DNA of 61,176 bases. It comes from Streptomyces hyaluromycini. GTDB taxonomy: Bacteria; Actinomycetota; Actinomycetes; Streptomycetales; Streptomycetaceae. Each line of letters begins with the position of its first letter. Position 1 is the first letter of the stretch. Below are positions 43,822 to 54,141 of the stretch, piece by piece. The notes beneath the pieces were generated by a model. It searched no databases and was not told the origin of the DNA. It saw only the letters and a program-made list of their open reading frames with translations. The translations under genes were made by a program, and so were the position numbers. The DNA lies in contig NZ_BCFL01000043.1 of the NCBI RefSeq assembly GCF_002217755.1, forward strand, positions 1 to 61,176. The letters are read 5' to 3'.

Positions 43822-43865
43822 CTCCGTAGGCAACACCAGTTGTGTTACGGGGTTGCTACGGGGAG
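43822..43865. promoter_or_regulatory. imperfect inverted repeat in the promoter of the 491-aa gene
   Basis: CTCCGTAGGCAAC and GTTGCTACGGGGAG face each other around an inner AACAC/GTGTT dyad. The repeat lies 33-76 bp upstream of the ATG and may be an operator overlapping the promoter. Confidence 0.45.
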
Positions 43866-43915
43866 TTTTCAGCGGGCGCGCAGAGCCCTCATTGCCCGAT
43901 CTTGACCGATGCGTG

Positions 43916-44167
43916 TCATACGACGACCAGGGCGCAGCGTTCCACCAGGTCGTCCATCGACAGGCCGAGCGCGCGGGCCAGCGCGGCGACGGTGAAGAAG
44001 GCGGGGGTCGGCGCCCGCCCGGTCTCGATCTTGCGGAGGGTCTCGGCCGAGATGCCCGCCACGGCGGCCACCTCGGTCATGCTCCGGCCGCCGCGCGCCT
44101 CGCGCAGCAACCGCCCGAGCCGCTCGCCGCGTTCGCGCTCTTCCGGGGTGAGGGGGGTACGCACCAT
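43916..44167 (-). CDS. XRE family transcriptional regulator
   Basis: 83 aa, essentially a single Cro/CI HTH (LGRLLREARGGRSMTEVAAVAGISAETLRKIETGRAPTPAFF pattern). It is divergent from the methionine aminopeptidase with only 57 bp between them, in which three AACCCGGT-type repeats spaced 13 bp apart overlap the promoter. It probably represses both itself and the aminopeptidase. Confidence 0.9.
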   Translation of the reverse strand: MVRTPLTPEERERGERLGRLLREARGGRSMTEVAAVAGISAETLRKIETGRAPTPAFFTVAALARALGLSMDDLVERCALVVV

Positions 44168-44178
44168 GCCGTCATTCT

Positions 44179-44217
44179 AACCCGGTATTCCAACCCGGTC
44201 GAGAAAGCCGGTATATT
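44179..44217 (+). promoter_or_regulatory. phased operator repeats and likely leaderless promoter of the aminopeptidase gene
   Basis: AACCCGGT (44179-44186), AACCCGGT (44192-44199) and AAGCCGGT (44205-44212) have an exact 13-bp period. A TATATT hexamer at 44212-44217 lies 7 bp before the ATG at 44225, so transcription should begin at or next to the start codon. No Shine-Dalgarno sequence is present. Confidence 0.6.
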
Positions 44218-44224
44218 AATTGGC

Positions 44225-45004
44225 ATGGTGGAACTGAAGACAGACACATCGATCGATGCCATGCACGCGGCGGGGCAGGTCGTCGGGCGGGCCCTGACCG
44301 CCGTCCGGGAGGCCGCCGGCATCGGCGTCTCCCTCCTCGAACTGGACGAGGTGGCGCGGGAGGTGCTGCGCGAGGCCGGAGCCACCTCCCCCTTCCTCGG
44401 CTACCGGCCCTCGTTCGCACCCACCCCGTTCCCCGCCGTCATCTGCGCGTCCGTGAACGACGCGATCGTGCACGGCATCCCGTCCGGCTACCGGCTGCGC
44501 GACGGAGACCTGGTCTCCATCGACTGCGGCGCCGAACTGGACGGCTGGGCCGGCGACTCGGCGATCAGCTTCACGGTCGGCAGGCCGCGCACGGCGGACG
44601 TGCGGCTGATCGAGACGGCGGAGCGGGCGCTGGCGGCGGGCATCGCGGCGGCGGTGGTCGGCAACCGCACCGGCGACATCGCGCACGCGGTCGGGCGGGT
44701 GTGCCGGGAGGCCGGCTACGGCATCCCGCAGGGCTTCGGCGGGCACGGCATCGGCCGCCGTATGCACGAGGACCCGGAGGTGCCGAACGAGGGCCGCCCC
44801 GGGCGCGGCTTCCCGCTCCGGCACGGCATGGCCCTCGCGATCGAACCCATGCTGATCGGCAGCGGCCGGGACGGCTACCACGAGGCTCCCGACGGCTGGA
44901 CCCTGCGCACGAACGACGGCTCCCGGGCCGCCCACGTGGAGCACTCGGTGGCGATCACGGAGGCGGGACCGCGGGTTCTCACGGCCAGGAATTCAAAGAA
45001 CTGA
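44225..45004 (+). CDS. map: type I methionine aminopeptidase
   Basis: 259 aa. It removes N-terminal methionine from nascent proteins. All metal and catalytic residues are present: His83, Asp100, Asp111, His174, His181, Glu207 and Glu239. It lacks a zinc-finger extension. It is not next to secY/infA, where the housekeeping map normally lies, so this is likely a second, regulated copy controlled by the divergent XRE protein. An accessory map could be conditional or give tolerance to an aminopeptidase inhibitor; that is inference. Confidence 0.93.
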   Translation: MVELKTDTSIDAMHAAGQVVGRALTAVREAAGIGVSLLELDEVAREVLREAGATSPFLGYRPSFAPTPFPAVICASVNDAIVHGIPSGYRLRDGDLVSIDCGAELDGWAGDSAISFTVGRPRTADVRLIETAERALAAGIAAAVVGNRTGDIAHAVGRVCREAGYGIPQGFGGHGIGRRMHEDPEVPNEGRPGRGFPLRHGMALAIEPMLIGSGRDGYHEAPDGWTLRTNDGSRAAHVEHSVAITEAGPRVLTARNSKN

Positions 45005-45155
45005 CACAGGTTTTTCCTGAGCATTTCTTATCGCAATATGCGGGCCGGTGCCGCACAAATGAATTCTCCAGAACGCTGAACGACGACGACGGACCCCCCG
45101 TACACATATCCGTGACGGGCGGAGAAACAGCCGCCCAATCAGCTAAGGAGTTCTC

Positions 45156-45272
45156 ATGGAAAACGTGCGCATGCGAGTTCCGTTCCCCCGGCCCACGCGA
45201 CGGCAGCCGGTGCCTCCGCCGCCTCCGCCCCAGGGTCGGCGGCGGCCCCGGCCGAATACCAACGGCCGCTGA
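45156..45272 (+). CDS. 38-aa Pro/Arg-rich peptide
   Basis: ATG 45156 follows AAGGAG at optimal spacing; stop TGA at 45270-45272. The product has 12 Pro and 10 Arg in 38 residues, with a single acidic residue. It contains MRVPFPRPTRRQPV near the start, a run of six prolines (residues 20-25) and RRRPRPNTNGR at the C-terminus. A perfect 12-bp terminator hairpin begins 25 bp after the stop, so this is a complete small transcription unit. I recognise no family. It could be a proline-rich antimicrobial-type peptide, a small nucleic-acid or ribosome-binding protein, or a polyproline stalling leader. Coding potential is supported by RBS and terminator only. Confidence 0.6.
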   Translation: MENVRMRVPFPRPTRRQPVPPPPPPQGRRRPRPNTNGR

Positions 45273-45297
45273 TCACATGACATAACGCGGCACGGGA

Positions 45298-45328
45298 GCA
45301 CCGGCCGGATTCCGGGTCCGGCCGGTGC
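45298..45328 (+). terminator. terminator hairpin after the 38-aa gene
   Basis: GCACCGGCCGGA (45298-45309) and TCCGGCCGGTGC (45317-45328) form a perfect 12-bp stem with a 7-nt loop. No U-tract follows, which is common in high-GC actinomycetes. Confidence 0.75.
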
Positions 45329-45590
45329 GACACAGGAAAGACGCCAATTACCGCGGTATCGCGCTCCGCGCGGCTCCGGTGATGAATTCTTTCCGGCGGG
45401 TCGGGCGGCTGTAGTGCGCGACATACGCAGCCGCCCGTCGGCCCGTCGCGGCACGGCTGGACGTGCCCCCCTCCGGCGGGCGTGCGAAGGTGGTGTGACC
45501 GGGCCCTGCAGGGGCACCCGCGTGGACCGGCACGTCGACCAGCGAGCGCGTCCCTCAAGGCGCCGGGACGCCGGAACGGAACGAACGCTC
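45329..45590. other. spacer upstream of the ClpC-like gene
   Basis: About 260 bp without a supported gene. It must contain the promoter of the Clp ATPase. I looked for HspR (CTTGAGT-N7-ACTCAAG) and CtsR-type operators and found only an isolated CTCAAGG, so heat-shock control is not shown. Confidence 0.4.
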
Positions 45591-48125
<2,535 letters not shown>

Positions 48126-48200
48126 GCGCCCCGACAGGGGCGCGGGGCTGTATCGATGTGCGGCTCCGCCGCGTGGGGGCGACCAGCCCCCACGCACCCG
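48126..48200. terminator. terminator and dispersed repeat, copy D
   Basis: GCGCCCC-GACA-GGGGCGC (48126-48143) abuts the clp stop. It is followed by CGCGTGGGGGCGACCAGCC, which in reverse complement matches copy B1. It lies between the convergent clp and ggt genes and can serve both. Confidence 0.75.
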
Positions 48201-48210
48201 CACCCGGCGT

Positions 48211-50004
48211 CTAAGGCGCAGGATCCACCACCTGAGCCGACCCTCCACCCCGCCGCACCGTCTCCGCCGCCGCCAGCCACTTCCCACCCGGCAGCCGCTG
48301 CACCCCGGTAGCCGCCCCGATCTCGGGATTCAACGAGAACGAGTGCCCGATGGCCTCCAACTTCCCCCGCAGATCGGCGTCGTTGTACAGCGCCGGCTCC
48401 AACTCGGTCTTCGCCGCGTTCCGCTGCGACGCCCGGGGCGCGGCGATCGCGTCCACCAGCGGCAGATGCCGGTCCAGGAACTCGGTCAGCACCTGGAGCA
48501 CGGTGGTGATGATGGTCGCGCCACCGGGCGAACCCACCGCCACCACCGGCCTGTTGGCCTTGTCCAGCACGATCGTCGGCGAGATCGAGGACCGCGGCCG
48601 CTTCCCGGGCCCGGGCAGGTTCGGGTCGTGCACCGCGGGGTTCGCCGGGGTGAACGAGAAGTCGGTCAGCTCGTTGTTGAGCAGGAACCCGCGCCCCGGC
48701 ACGGTGATCGCGCTGCCGCCGGTCTGCTCGATGGTCAGCGTGTAGGAGACGACGTTCCCCCACTTGTCGGCGACCGTGAGGTGCGTCGTGTTCTCCCCCT
48801 CGTACGTGGTCGGCGCCGCCGTGCCCGTCGACCCGGGGTTGTTCGGGTCGCCCGGCGCGACCGGGCTGGTCAGCACCGCGTCGTCACTGATCAGCTTCGC
48901 CCGCTCGTCGGCGTACCGCTGCGACAGCAGCCCCTTCGTGGGCACGTCCTCGAACGCGGGGTCGCCGACCCAGCGCCCCCGGTCGGCGAACGAGATCCGG
49001 CTCGCCTCGATGTAGTGGTGCAGGTACTGCACCTCGCTCGCCTGGGAGAGGTCGGTGTTCTCAAGGATGTTGAGGGCCTCCCCGACCGTCGTCCCGCCGG
49101 ACGACGACGGCGCGATGGAGTACACCTTCAGCCCGCGGTACCCGGTCTCGGTGGGCGCCTGCAACTTGGCCCGGTAGGCGGCCAGATCCTTCGCGGACAG
49201 CTTGCCCGCCCGCGCCTTCCACCCCGAAGCGGGGTCCACCGGCGGGTTGTTCACCGTCGACACGATGTCCTTGCCGAGGTCGCCCTGGTAGATGTCCGCG
49301 ACCCCCTTCTTCCCCAGCTCCTTGTAAGTCCGGGCCAGTTCGGGGTTCTTGAAGGTGGAGCCCACCACCGGCAGCTGGCCGCCCGGCAGGAACAGCTTCG
49401 CCGTGTCGGGGAAGTACCGGAACCGGGTCTCGTTCGCGGCGGTCTGCGTCCGGAAGGTGTCGTCGACGACGAACCCGTTGCGGGCGATCCGCTCGGCCGG
49501 TTTCAGCACCGTACCGAGCCGCTCCGTACCCCACTGGCCGAGCGCCGTCTGCCAGGTGGCCGGCGTCCCCGGGGTGCCGACACTCAGTCCGCTGCTCACG
49601 GCGTCCGCGAAGGCCAGCGGCCGGCCGTTCTCCACGAACAGGTTGGAGTCAGCGGTCAGCGGCGCGGTCTCGCGGCCGTCGATCGTGTGCACGGTACGGG
49701 ACTTGGCGTCGTAGTAGACGAAGTAGCCGCCGCCTCCGATGCCGGAGGAGTAGGGCTCGGTGACGCCGAGCGCGGCGGCGGTCGCGACGGCCGCGTCGAC
49801 CGCGTTGCCGCCCTTGCGGAGCACCTCGATGCCGGCGGCGGTGGCATCCGCGTCGACGCTGGCCACCGCACCTCCGTAGCCGACGGCCACCGGGGTTTTC
49901 GCGGCGGTGGTACCACCGGAGGCGGGCGGCGCTGCCGCCCCCACCGACACCACGGCGGCCGAGACCGCCAGGACCGCCAGTTTCCGCGCGACAGGACGAC
50001 GCAT
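48211..50004 (-). CDS. ggt: secreted gamma-glutamyltransferase
   Basis: 597 aa from the ATG at 50004 (GGAGG upstream). The N-terminal signal peptide is MRRPVARKLAVLAVSAAVVS followed by an Ala-rich cleavage region. The autoprocessing nucleophile is Thr in GENTTHLTVADKWGN, and GSPGGATIITTVLQVL is the conserved oxyanion region. It transfers or hydrolyses gamma-glutamyl groups outside the cell. It is much closer to canonical GGT than the cytosolic paralogue at 27238-29034. It is convergent with the Clp ATPase. Confidence 0.93.
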   Translation of the reverse strand: MRRPVARKLAVLAVSAAVVSVGAAAPPASGGTTAAKTPVAVGYGGAVASVDADATAAGIEVLRKGGNAVDAAVATAAALGVTEPYSSGIGGGGYFVYYDAKSRTVHTIDGRETAPLTADSNLFVENGRPLAFADAVSSGLSVGTPGTPATWQTALGQWGTERLGTVLKPAERIARNGFVVDDTFRTQTAANETRFRYFPDTAKLFLPGGQLPVVGSTFKNPELARTYKELGKKGVADIYQGDLGKDIVSTVNNPPVDPASGWKARAGKLSAKDLAAYRAKLQAPTETGYRGLKVYSIAPSSSGGTTVGEALNILENTDLSQASEVQYLHHYIEASRISFADRGRWVGDPAFEDVPTKGLLSQRYADERAKLISDDAVLTSPVAPGDPNNPGSTGTAAPTTYEGENTTHLTVADKWGNVVSYTLTIEQTGGSAITVPGRGFLLNNELTDFSFTPANPAVHDPNLPGPGKRPRSSISPTIVLDKANRPVVAVGSPGGATIITTVLQVLTEFLDRHLPLVDAIAAPRASQRNAAKTELEPALYNDADLRGKLEAIGHSFSLNPEIGAATGVQRLPGGKWLAAAETVRRGGGSAQVVDPAP

Positions 50005-50133
50005 CCGCACCTCCAGTTCCGGAACGTCCGCGCAGCGTATCGGCGGGGTCACAGCCCCGACAGCCACATTCAGGGCACTGTCATATGACTGCCACACTTC
50101 GAACACGGGTACGTTCCGGCCACCTGCGCCCGC

Positions 50134-50139
50134 TAGCAT
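50134..50139 (+). promoter_or_regulatory. -10 box for a leaderless transcript
   Basis: TAGCAT lies 8 bp before the ATG at 50148, so transcription is expected to start at or within a base or two of the start codon; no Shine-Dalgarno sequence is present. Confidence 0.45.
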
Positions 50140-50147
50140 GCGCGCCC

Positions 50148-50912
50148 ATGAATGACGACCTGCGCAACATTATCCTCGGCGTCGTGGCGGCCGGCATCAG
50201 CGCGGCGCTCGGCTGGCTGGCCCGTACCTCGCTGTGGCGCCGCGGCCTGCGCCGCAAGCAGGCCTTCTTCGGGCTGCCGGAGAACTCGGAGTCGCTGCTG
50301 GTCGTCAACCGCGATCCGGCCACGTCCGAACCCGCGGTCCACCGTTTCGACGTGTTCGCGCTTCTGGAGCTGGCCGCGCTGATCAAGGACTGCGGCGCGA
50401 ACCTCCAGCTGGTCACCCAGGACAACGTGCAGCAGGGCTTCGGCGAGCGTACGGAGTTCTGCGTGGGCGGGCCGGGGTCGAACCGGCGGATGCTGGCCCA
50501 CATGTCGGCGATGCTGCCCGGCATCCGCGTCAACATCGACCCGGAGCCGGGCCCGGACCGGGGCGCCTTCCAGATCGGCACCGAGCGGTACCGGCTGGAT
50601 CCGGGCATCACGGAGTACGTGCTGCTGGCCCGCCTCACCGCCGGCCAACGCGCGGACGCCCGACCGGTGTTCCTCTTCTGCGGGCAGCGCGCGATCACCA
50701 ACCAGGCGGCCACCCGCTACCTCGCCCGCAACCACGAACGGCTCGCCCGCAAGCATGGCAAGAACTCGTTCGTGCTGCTCCTGAAGGTCGTCAACTCGCA
50801 GGCGTACGGCCCCGACGTGGTCGAACTCGTCGAGGACGTCACCCGTGCCGCCCAGGCGCCGCTGCCGCCCGCCGCAACCGACACCGCGCCCTCTTCGCAC
50901 CGCGCCTCCTGA
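50148..50912 (+). CDS. conserved membrane-anchored protein of unknown function
   Basis: 254 aa from the ATG at 50148. One N-terminal membrane helix (NIILGVVAAGISAALGWLA, about 6-24) is followed by Arg-rich residues, so the globular domain should face the cytoplasm. The domain contains HRFDVFALLELAALIKDCG, FCVGGPGSNRRMLAHM and NSFVLLLKVVNSQAYGPD. The glycine/serine/asparagine loop looks like a ligand-binding site. I cannot name the family. It is divergent from ggt and probably expressed from a leaderless promoter. Confidence 0.75.
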   Translation: MNDDLRNIILGVVAAGISAALGWLARTSLWRRGLRRKQAFFGLPENSESLLVVNRDPATSEPAVHRFDVFALLELAALIKDCGANLQLVTQDNVQQGFGERTEFCVGGPGSNRRMLAHMSAMLPGIRVNIDPEPGPDRGAFQIGTERYRLDPGITEYVLLARLTAGQRADARPVFLFCGQRAITNQAATRYLARNHERLARKHGKNSFVLLLKVVNSQAYGPDVVELVEDVTRAAQAPLPPAATDTAPSSHRAS

Positions 50913-50934
50913 ATACCTGCATCCTTCAACAATC

Positions 50935-50988
50935 GTTACCCGCACGTAACTTACTGACGGGTTACTTGCGGTAAGAGGTCGCGGTTAC
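50935..50988. promoter_or_regulatory. GTTAC repeat cluster upstream of the CocE/NonD hydrolase
   Basis: GTTAC-CCGCAC-GTAAC (50935-50950) is a perfect inverted repeat, GTTAC-TTGCG-GTAAG (50961-50975) a near copy, and GTTAC occurs again at 50984-50988. They lie 41-94 bp before the GTG start, a good position for a repressor or activator. Confidence 0.55.
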
Positions 50989-51028
50989 CGTCGGGTCACT
51001 TTGCATTGACACGTATCGGGAGTGACCT

Positions 51029-52597
51029 GTGGGAACCCATCGCAAGGCCCTGCGTACGACCGCCGTGGGCGCCGTCTCCGCGACCCTGATCGCCGGAGGC
51101 GTCCTCGGGTTCACCCCCGCCGCCCAGGCCGCCGCGAACAGCGTCCGGTTCGTCGACATCACCGGCGACGGCGGTACGACGCTCAAGGCGAACGTGGTCA
51201 CGCCCGCGAGCGCCGACGGCTCGCACCGCTACCCGCTGCTCGTCATGCCCACGAGCTGGGGCTTCCCCCAGGTCCAGTACCTGGCCCAGGCCCAGAAGCT
51301 CGCCGACTCCGGCTATGTCGTGGTGGCCTACAACGTCCGCGGCTTCTGGCAGTCCGGCGGCGAGATAGAGGTGGCGGGTCCGCCCGACGTGGCCGACGCC
51401 TCCAAGGTGATCGACTGGGCGCTCGCCAACACCCCGTCCGACGCCGGGCACATCGGCATGGCGGGCGTGTCGTACGGCGCCGGCATCAGCCTGCTCGCGG
51501 CCGCACACGACAAGCGGATCAAGGCGGTTGCCTCCCTCAGCGGCTGGGCCGACCTGATCGACTCGATCTACTCGGGCCGCACGGAGCACTCCCAGGCGAC
51601 CGCCCTCCTTGACGGCGTCGGCCTGGTCACCGGCCGCCCGAGCGCGGAGACCAGCCAGGCCCTCAAGGACTTCTTCGCCGCCGACCTGTCCAAGGAGCAG
51701 GGACTGATCGACTGGGGAAAGAAACGTTCCGCTGCGACCTATGCCGACCAGATCAACAAGAACGGCGCGGCGATCATGCTCGCCAACGCCTGGGGCGACA
51801 CGATCTTCCCGCCCAACCAGATCGCCGACTTCTACGGCACGCTGACCGGCCCCAAGCGGCTTGAGCTGCGCCCCGGCGACCACGCCACCGCCGAGCTGAC
51901 CGGACTGTTCGGGCTGCCCAACGACGTGTGGACGGACACCGAGCGCTGGTTCGACCACTACCTCAAGGGCGCGGCCAACGGGATCGACCGCGAGCCGCCC
52001 GTCGAGCTCAAGTCCCGCTCCACGGGCGGCTACGAGGGCTATCCGGGCTGGAAGTCGGTCGGCGCCACGCGACGGAAGATCGACCTCGCGGGCACGGCCA
52101 CCGTCCACGCCAACGTCGACTCGGGCGCGGACGGCGGGACCGTCTTCCTGTCCAGCATCCTCGACCAGGTCGCCCAGCTGCCCCCGCTCGCCTCGATCCC
52201 GCTGCTGCCCCGCCGCTGGGCCGCCGTCTGGCAGTCCGAGCGGTACGGCAGCGCCCAGCAGGTGCGCGGCACCGCCCGGTTGCACACCACCCTCACCCCG
52301 ACCGCGGAGAGCGGCACCCTCGTCGCCTACCTCTACGACGTGGGGCCGCTCGGCGTCGGCAAACTGGTCACCAACGCGCCGTACACCTGGCACGGCCGCA
52401 CTCCCGGCAGGGCGTTCGACGTGGACCTGGACCTGTTCTCCACCGCCTACGACGTGCCCGCCGGGCACCGGCTCGCGCTGGTGGTCGACACCGTGGATCC
52501 GCTCTACATCGAGCACAACCCGTCCGGCGCGCAGCTGACCTTCTCCTCGCCGGTGGACGACCCGTCGTACGTGTCCGTTCCGCTGCGCGAGCAGTGA
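51029..52597 (+). CDS. secreted CocE/NonD (X-Pro dipeptidyl-peptidase S15) family hydrolase
   Basis: 522 aa. The Sec-type signal peptide (residues 1-34) ends near TPAAQAAANS. The alpha/beta-hydrolase nucleophile is Ser in GVSYGAG; Asp (NAWGDTIFP) and His (RPGDHAT) complete the triad. A C-terminal jelly-roll XPDAP domain begins near residue 345. It starts at GTG with GGGAGTGACC upstream. It would hydrolyse extracellular peptides or esters. It is convergent with the glu transporter operon. Confidence 0.9.
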   Translation: MGTHRKALRTTAVGAVSATLIAGGVLGFTPAAQAAANSVRFVDITGDGGTTLKANVVTPASADGSHRYPLLVMPTSWGFPQVQYLAQAQKLADSGYVVVAYNVRGFWQSGGEIEVAGPPDVADASKVIDWALANTPSDAGHIGMAGVSYGAGISLLAAAHDKRIKAVASLSGWADLIDSIYSGRTEHSQATALLDGVGLVTGRPSAETSQALKDFFAADLSKEQGLIDWGKKRSAATYADQINKNGAAIMLANAWGDTIFPPNQIADFYGTLTGPKRLELRPGDHATAELTGLFGLPNDVWTDTERWFDHYLKGAANGIDREPPVELKSRSTGGYEGYPGWKSVGATRRKIDLAGTATVHANVDSGADGGTVFLSSILDQVAQLPPLASIPLLPRRWAAVWQSERYGSAQQVRGTARLHTTLTPTAESGTLVAYLYDVGPLGVGKLVTNAPYTWHGRTPGRAFDVDLDLFSTAYDVPAGHRLALVVDTVDPLYIEHNPSGAQLTFSSPVDDPSYVSVPLREQ

Positions 52598-52640
52598 TCT
52601 CCGGCTGCCGCCGGCCGGGCCTGGCCCTGGCCGCTGCCCC

Positions 52641-53489
52641 CTACGGCAGCAGCGTCCCCGGTTCGGCCGGGGCCACCTCGGCGGCCCCGGTCCTGGGACT
52701 GTGCTGCTCCCGCCTGGCCACCCAGCCGGCGAACCACGAGAGCAGCATGCACATCCCGATGTAGATCGGCGAGATCACCATCACCACAGGGATGAAGGGC
52801 AAATCGTAGTCGAGGTTCGAGGCGATCAGTTTCCCGGCATGGAGGAACTCCTCGTAGGTGATGAGATAGCCGAGCGAGGTGTCCTTCAGGGCCACCACGA
52901 GCTGGCTGATGATGGCGGGCAGCATGGCCCGTACGGCCTGCGGCACCAGGACGTACGACATGACCTGGGTCTTGCGCATGCCGAGCGCGAACGCGGCCTC
53001 CCGCTGGCCGCGTTCGACGCTGTTCACCCCGGAGCGGAAAACCTCCGCGAGCACCGAGCCGTTGTACAGGGTGAGTCCGGCGACCAGCGCGGGCAGGGGC
53101 TGGACCTTCAGCGCCACGAAGACGAAGAAGATCATCACCAGGACGGGCATGGCACGGAAGAACTCCACGACGAAGGTGGCGAGCAGCCGCACCGGCCGGT
53201 GCTCGGAGAGCCGCCCGGTGGCCAGCAGCCCGCCCAGCGCGAGAGAGAGGACGGCCGCCATCGCGAAGGCCTTGAGCGTGTTGCCCAGACCGCGCAGGAG
53301 GAGTTCCTGGATTCCCTCGTAGGCGAAGGGCATCCACTTCGTGTACGTGAACTGGCCGGTGGCGAAGAGGAGATACAGAATCCAGGCGAGCAGGGCGAGG
53401 AGGACGGCCGTCGCCAGGACGGCGTATGCCGTGTGCCGTCTTCTGGTGACGGGACCCGGGATGTCGTAGAGCGCGGTGGCCTCGCTCAT
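52641..53489 (-). CDS. gluD: amino acid ABC transporter permease (GluD-like)
   Basis: 282 aa. About five membrane helices, with the permease EAA loop ERGQREAAFALGMRKTQVMSYVLVPQAVRAMLP that contacts the ATPase. ATG 53489 overlaps the stop of the other permease (ATGA). It is the final gene of the four-gene glu-type operon. The long C-terminal cytoplasmic tail is unremarkable. Confidence 0.9.
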   Translation of the reverse strand: MSEATALYDIPGPVTRRRHTAYAVLATAVLLALLAWILYLLFATGQFTYTKWMPFAYEGIQELLLRGLGNTLKAFAMAAVLSLALGGLLATGRLSEHRPVRLLATFVVEFFRAMPVLVMIFFVFVALKVQPLPALVAGLTLYNGSVLAEVFRSGVNSVERGQREAAFALGMRKTQVMSYVLVPQAVRAMLPAIISQLVVALKDTSLGYLITYEEFLHAGKLIASNLDYDLPFIPVVMVISPIYIGMCMLLSWFAGWVARREQHSPRTGAAEVAPAEPGTLLP

Positions 53490-54130
53490 CGGGCGACTCC
53501 CCACGCGTGCTCCATCAGGTTGAACAGGGCGCTGATCGCGAGGGTGATGATCAGGTAGCCGACGGCGATCCAGACGAACGTCCAGACGATGTTGTAGCCG
53601 AGCTCGCTCAGTGTCCGGTAGGTGCCGAGGAGTTCGGTGACGCTGAAGGCGCCCGCGATCGCGGAGTTCTTGGCGAGCGCGATGAGGGTGGAGCCGACCG
53701 GCGGGATCACCGACCGGAACGCCTGGGGCAGGATCACCAGATGGAGGGTCTGCCCGAAGGTCATGCCCAGGCTGCGGGCCGCCTCGCCCTGTCCCCTGGG
53801 CACGGTGTTGATGCCGGAGCGCAGCGCCTCGCAGACGAAGGCGGAGGTGTAGCAGCCGAGGGCGAGGACCGCGAACACCTTGAAGGGCAGCACCAGTCCG
53901 AAGCGGGGCAGGCCGAGCAGCACCGCGAAGAACAGGAGCGTGAGCGGGGTGTTGCGGAGCACGGTGACCCAGGCCGTGCCGAAGATACGCAGGGAGCCGA
54001 CGGGCGCGACCCGGAAGGACGCCATCAGGAAGCCGAGGAGAAGGGCCAGCGCAGAGGAGTAGACGGTCAGTTCGACCGTGCCGAGGAAACCCTCGGCGTA
54101 CGTGTGGAAGTTGTCTGTCAGTACGTCCAT
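53486..54130 (-). CDS. gluC: amino acid ABC transporter permease (GluC-like)
   Basis: 214 aa. The HisM-type inner-membrane component has the EAA motif PRGQGEAARSLGMTFGQTLHLVILPQAFRSVIPP. It pairs with the downstream permease to form the membrane channel. It lies 11 bp after the binding protein gene. Confidence 0.92.
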   Translation of the reverse strand: MDVLTDNFHTYAEGFLGTVELTVYSSALALLLGFLMASFRVAPVGSLRIFGTAWVTVLRNTPLTLLFFAVLLGLPRFGLVLPFKVFAVLALGCYTSAFVCEALRSGINTVPRGQGEAARSLGMTFGQTLHLVILPQAFRSVIPPVGSTLIALAKNSAIAGAFSVTELLGTYRTLSELGYNIVWTFVWIAVGYLIITLAISALFNLMEHAWGVAR

Positions 54131-54141
54131 GCCGTCCTCGC

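Noticed and set aside
45154..45558. Minus-strand frame of about 130 codons opposite the 38-aa gene
   Set aside because: Arg/Ala-rich shadow composition without an RBS; the plus-strand small gene has both an RBS and a terminator.
45329..45590. Heat-shock operator (HspR or CtsR box) before the ClpC-like gene
   Set aside because: Only a lone CTCAAGG was found; no paired half-site at the right spacing.
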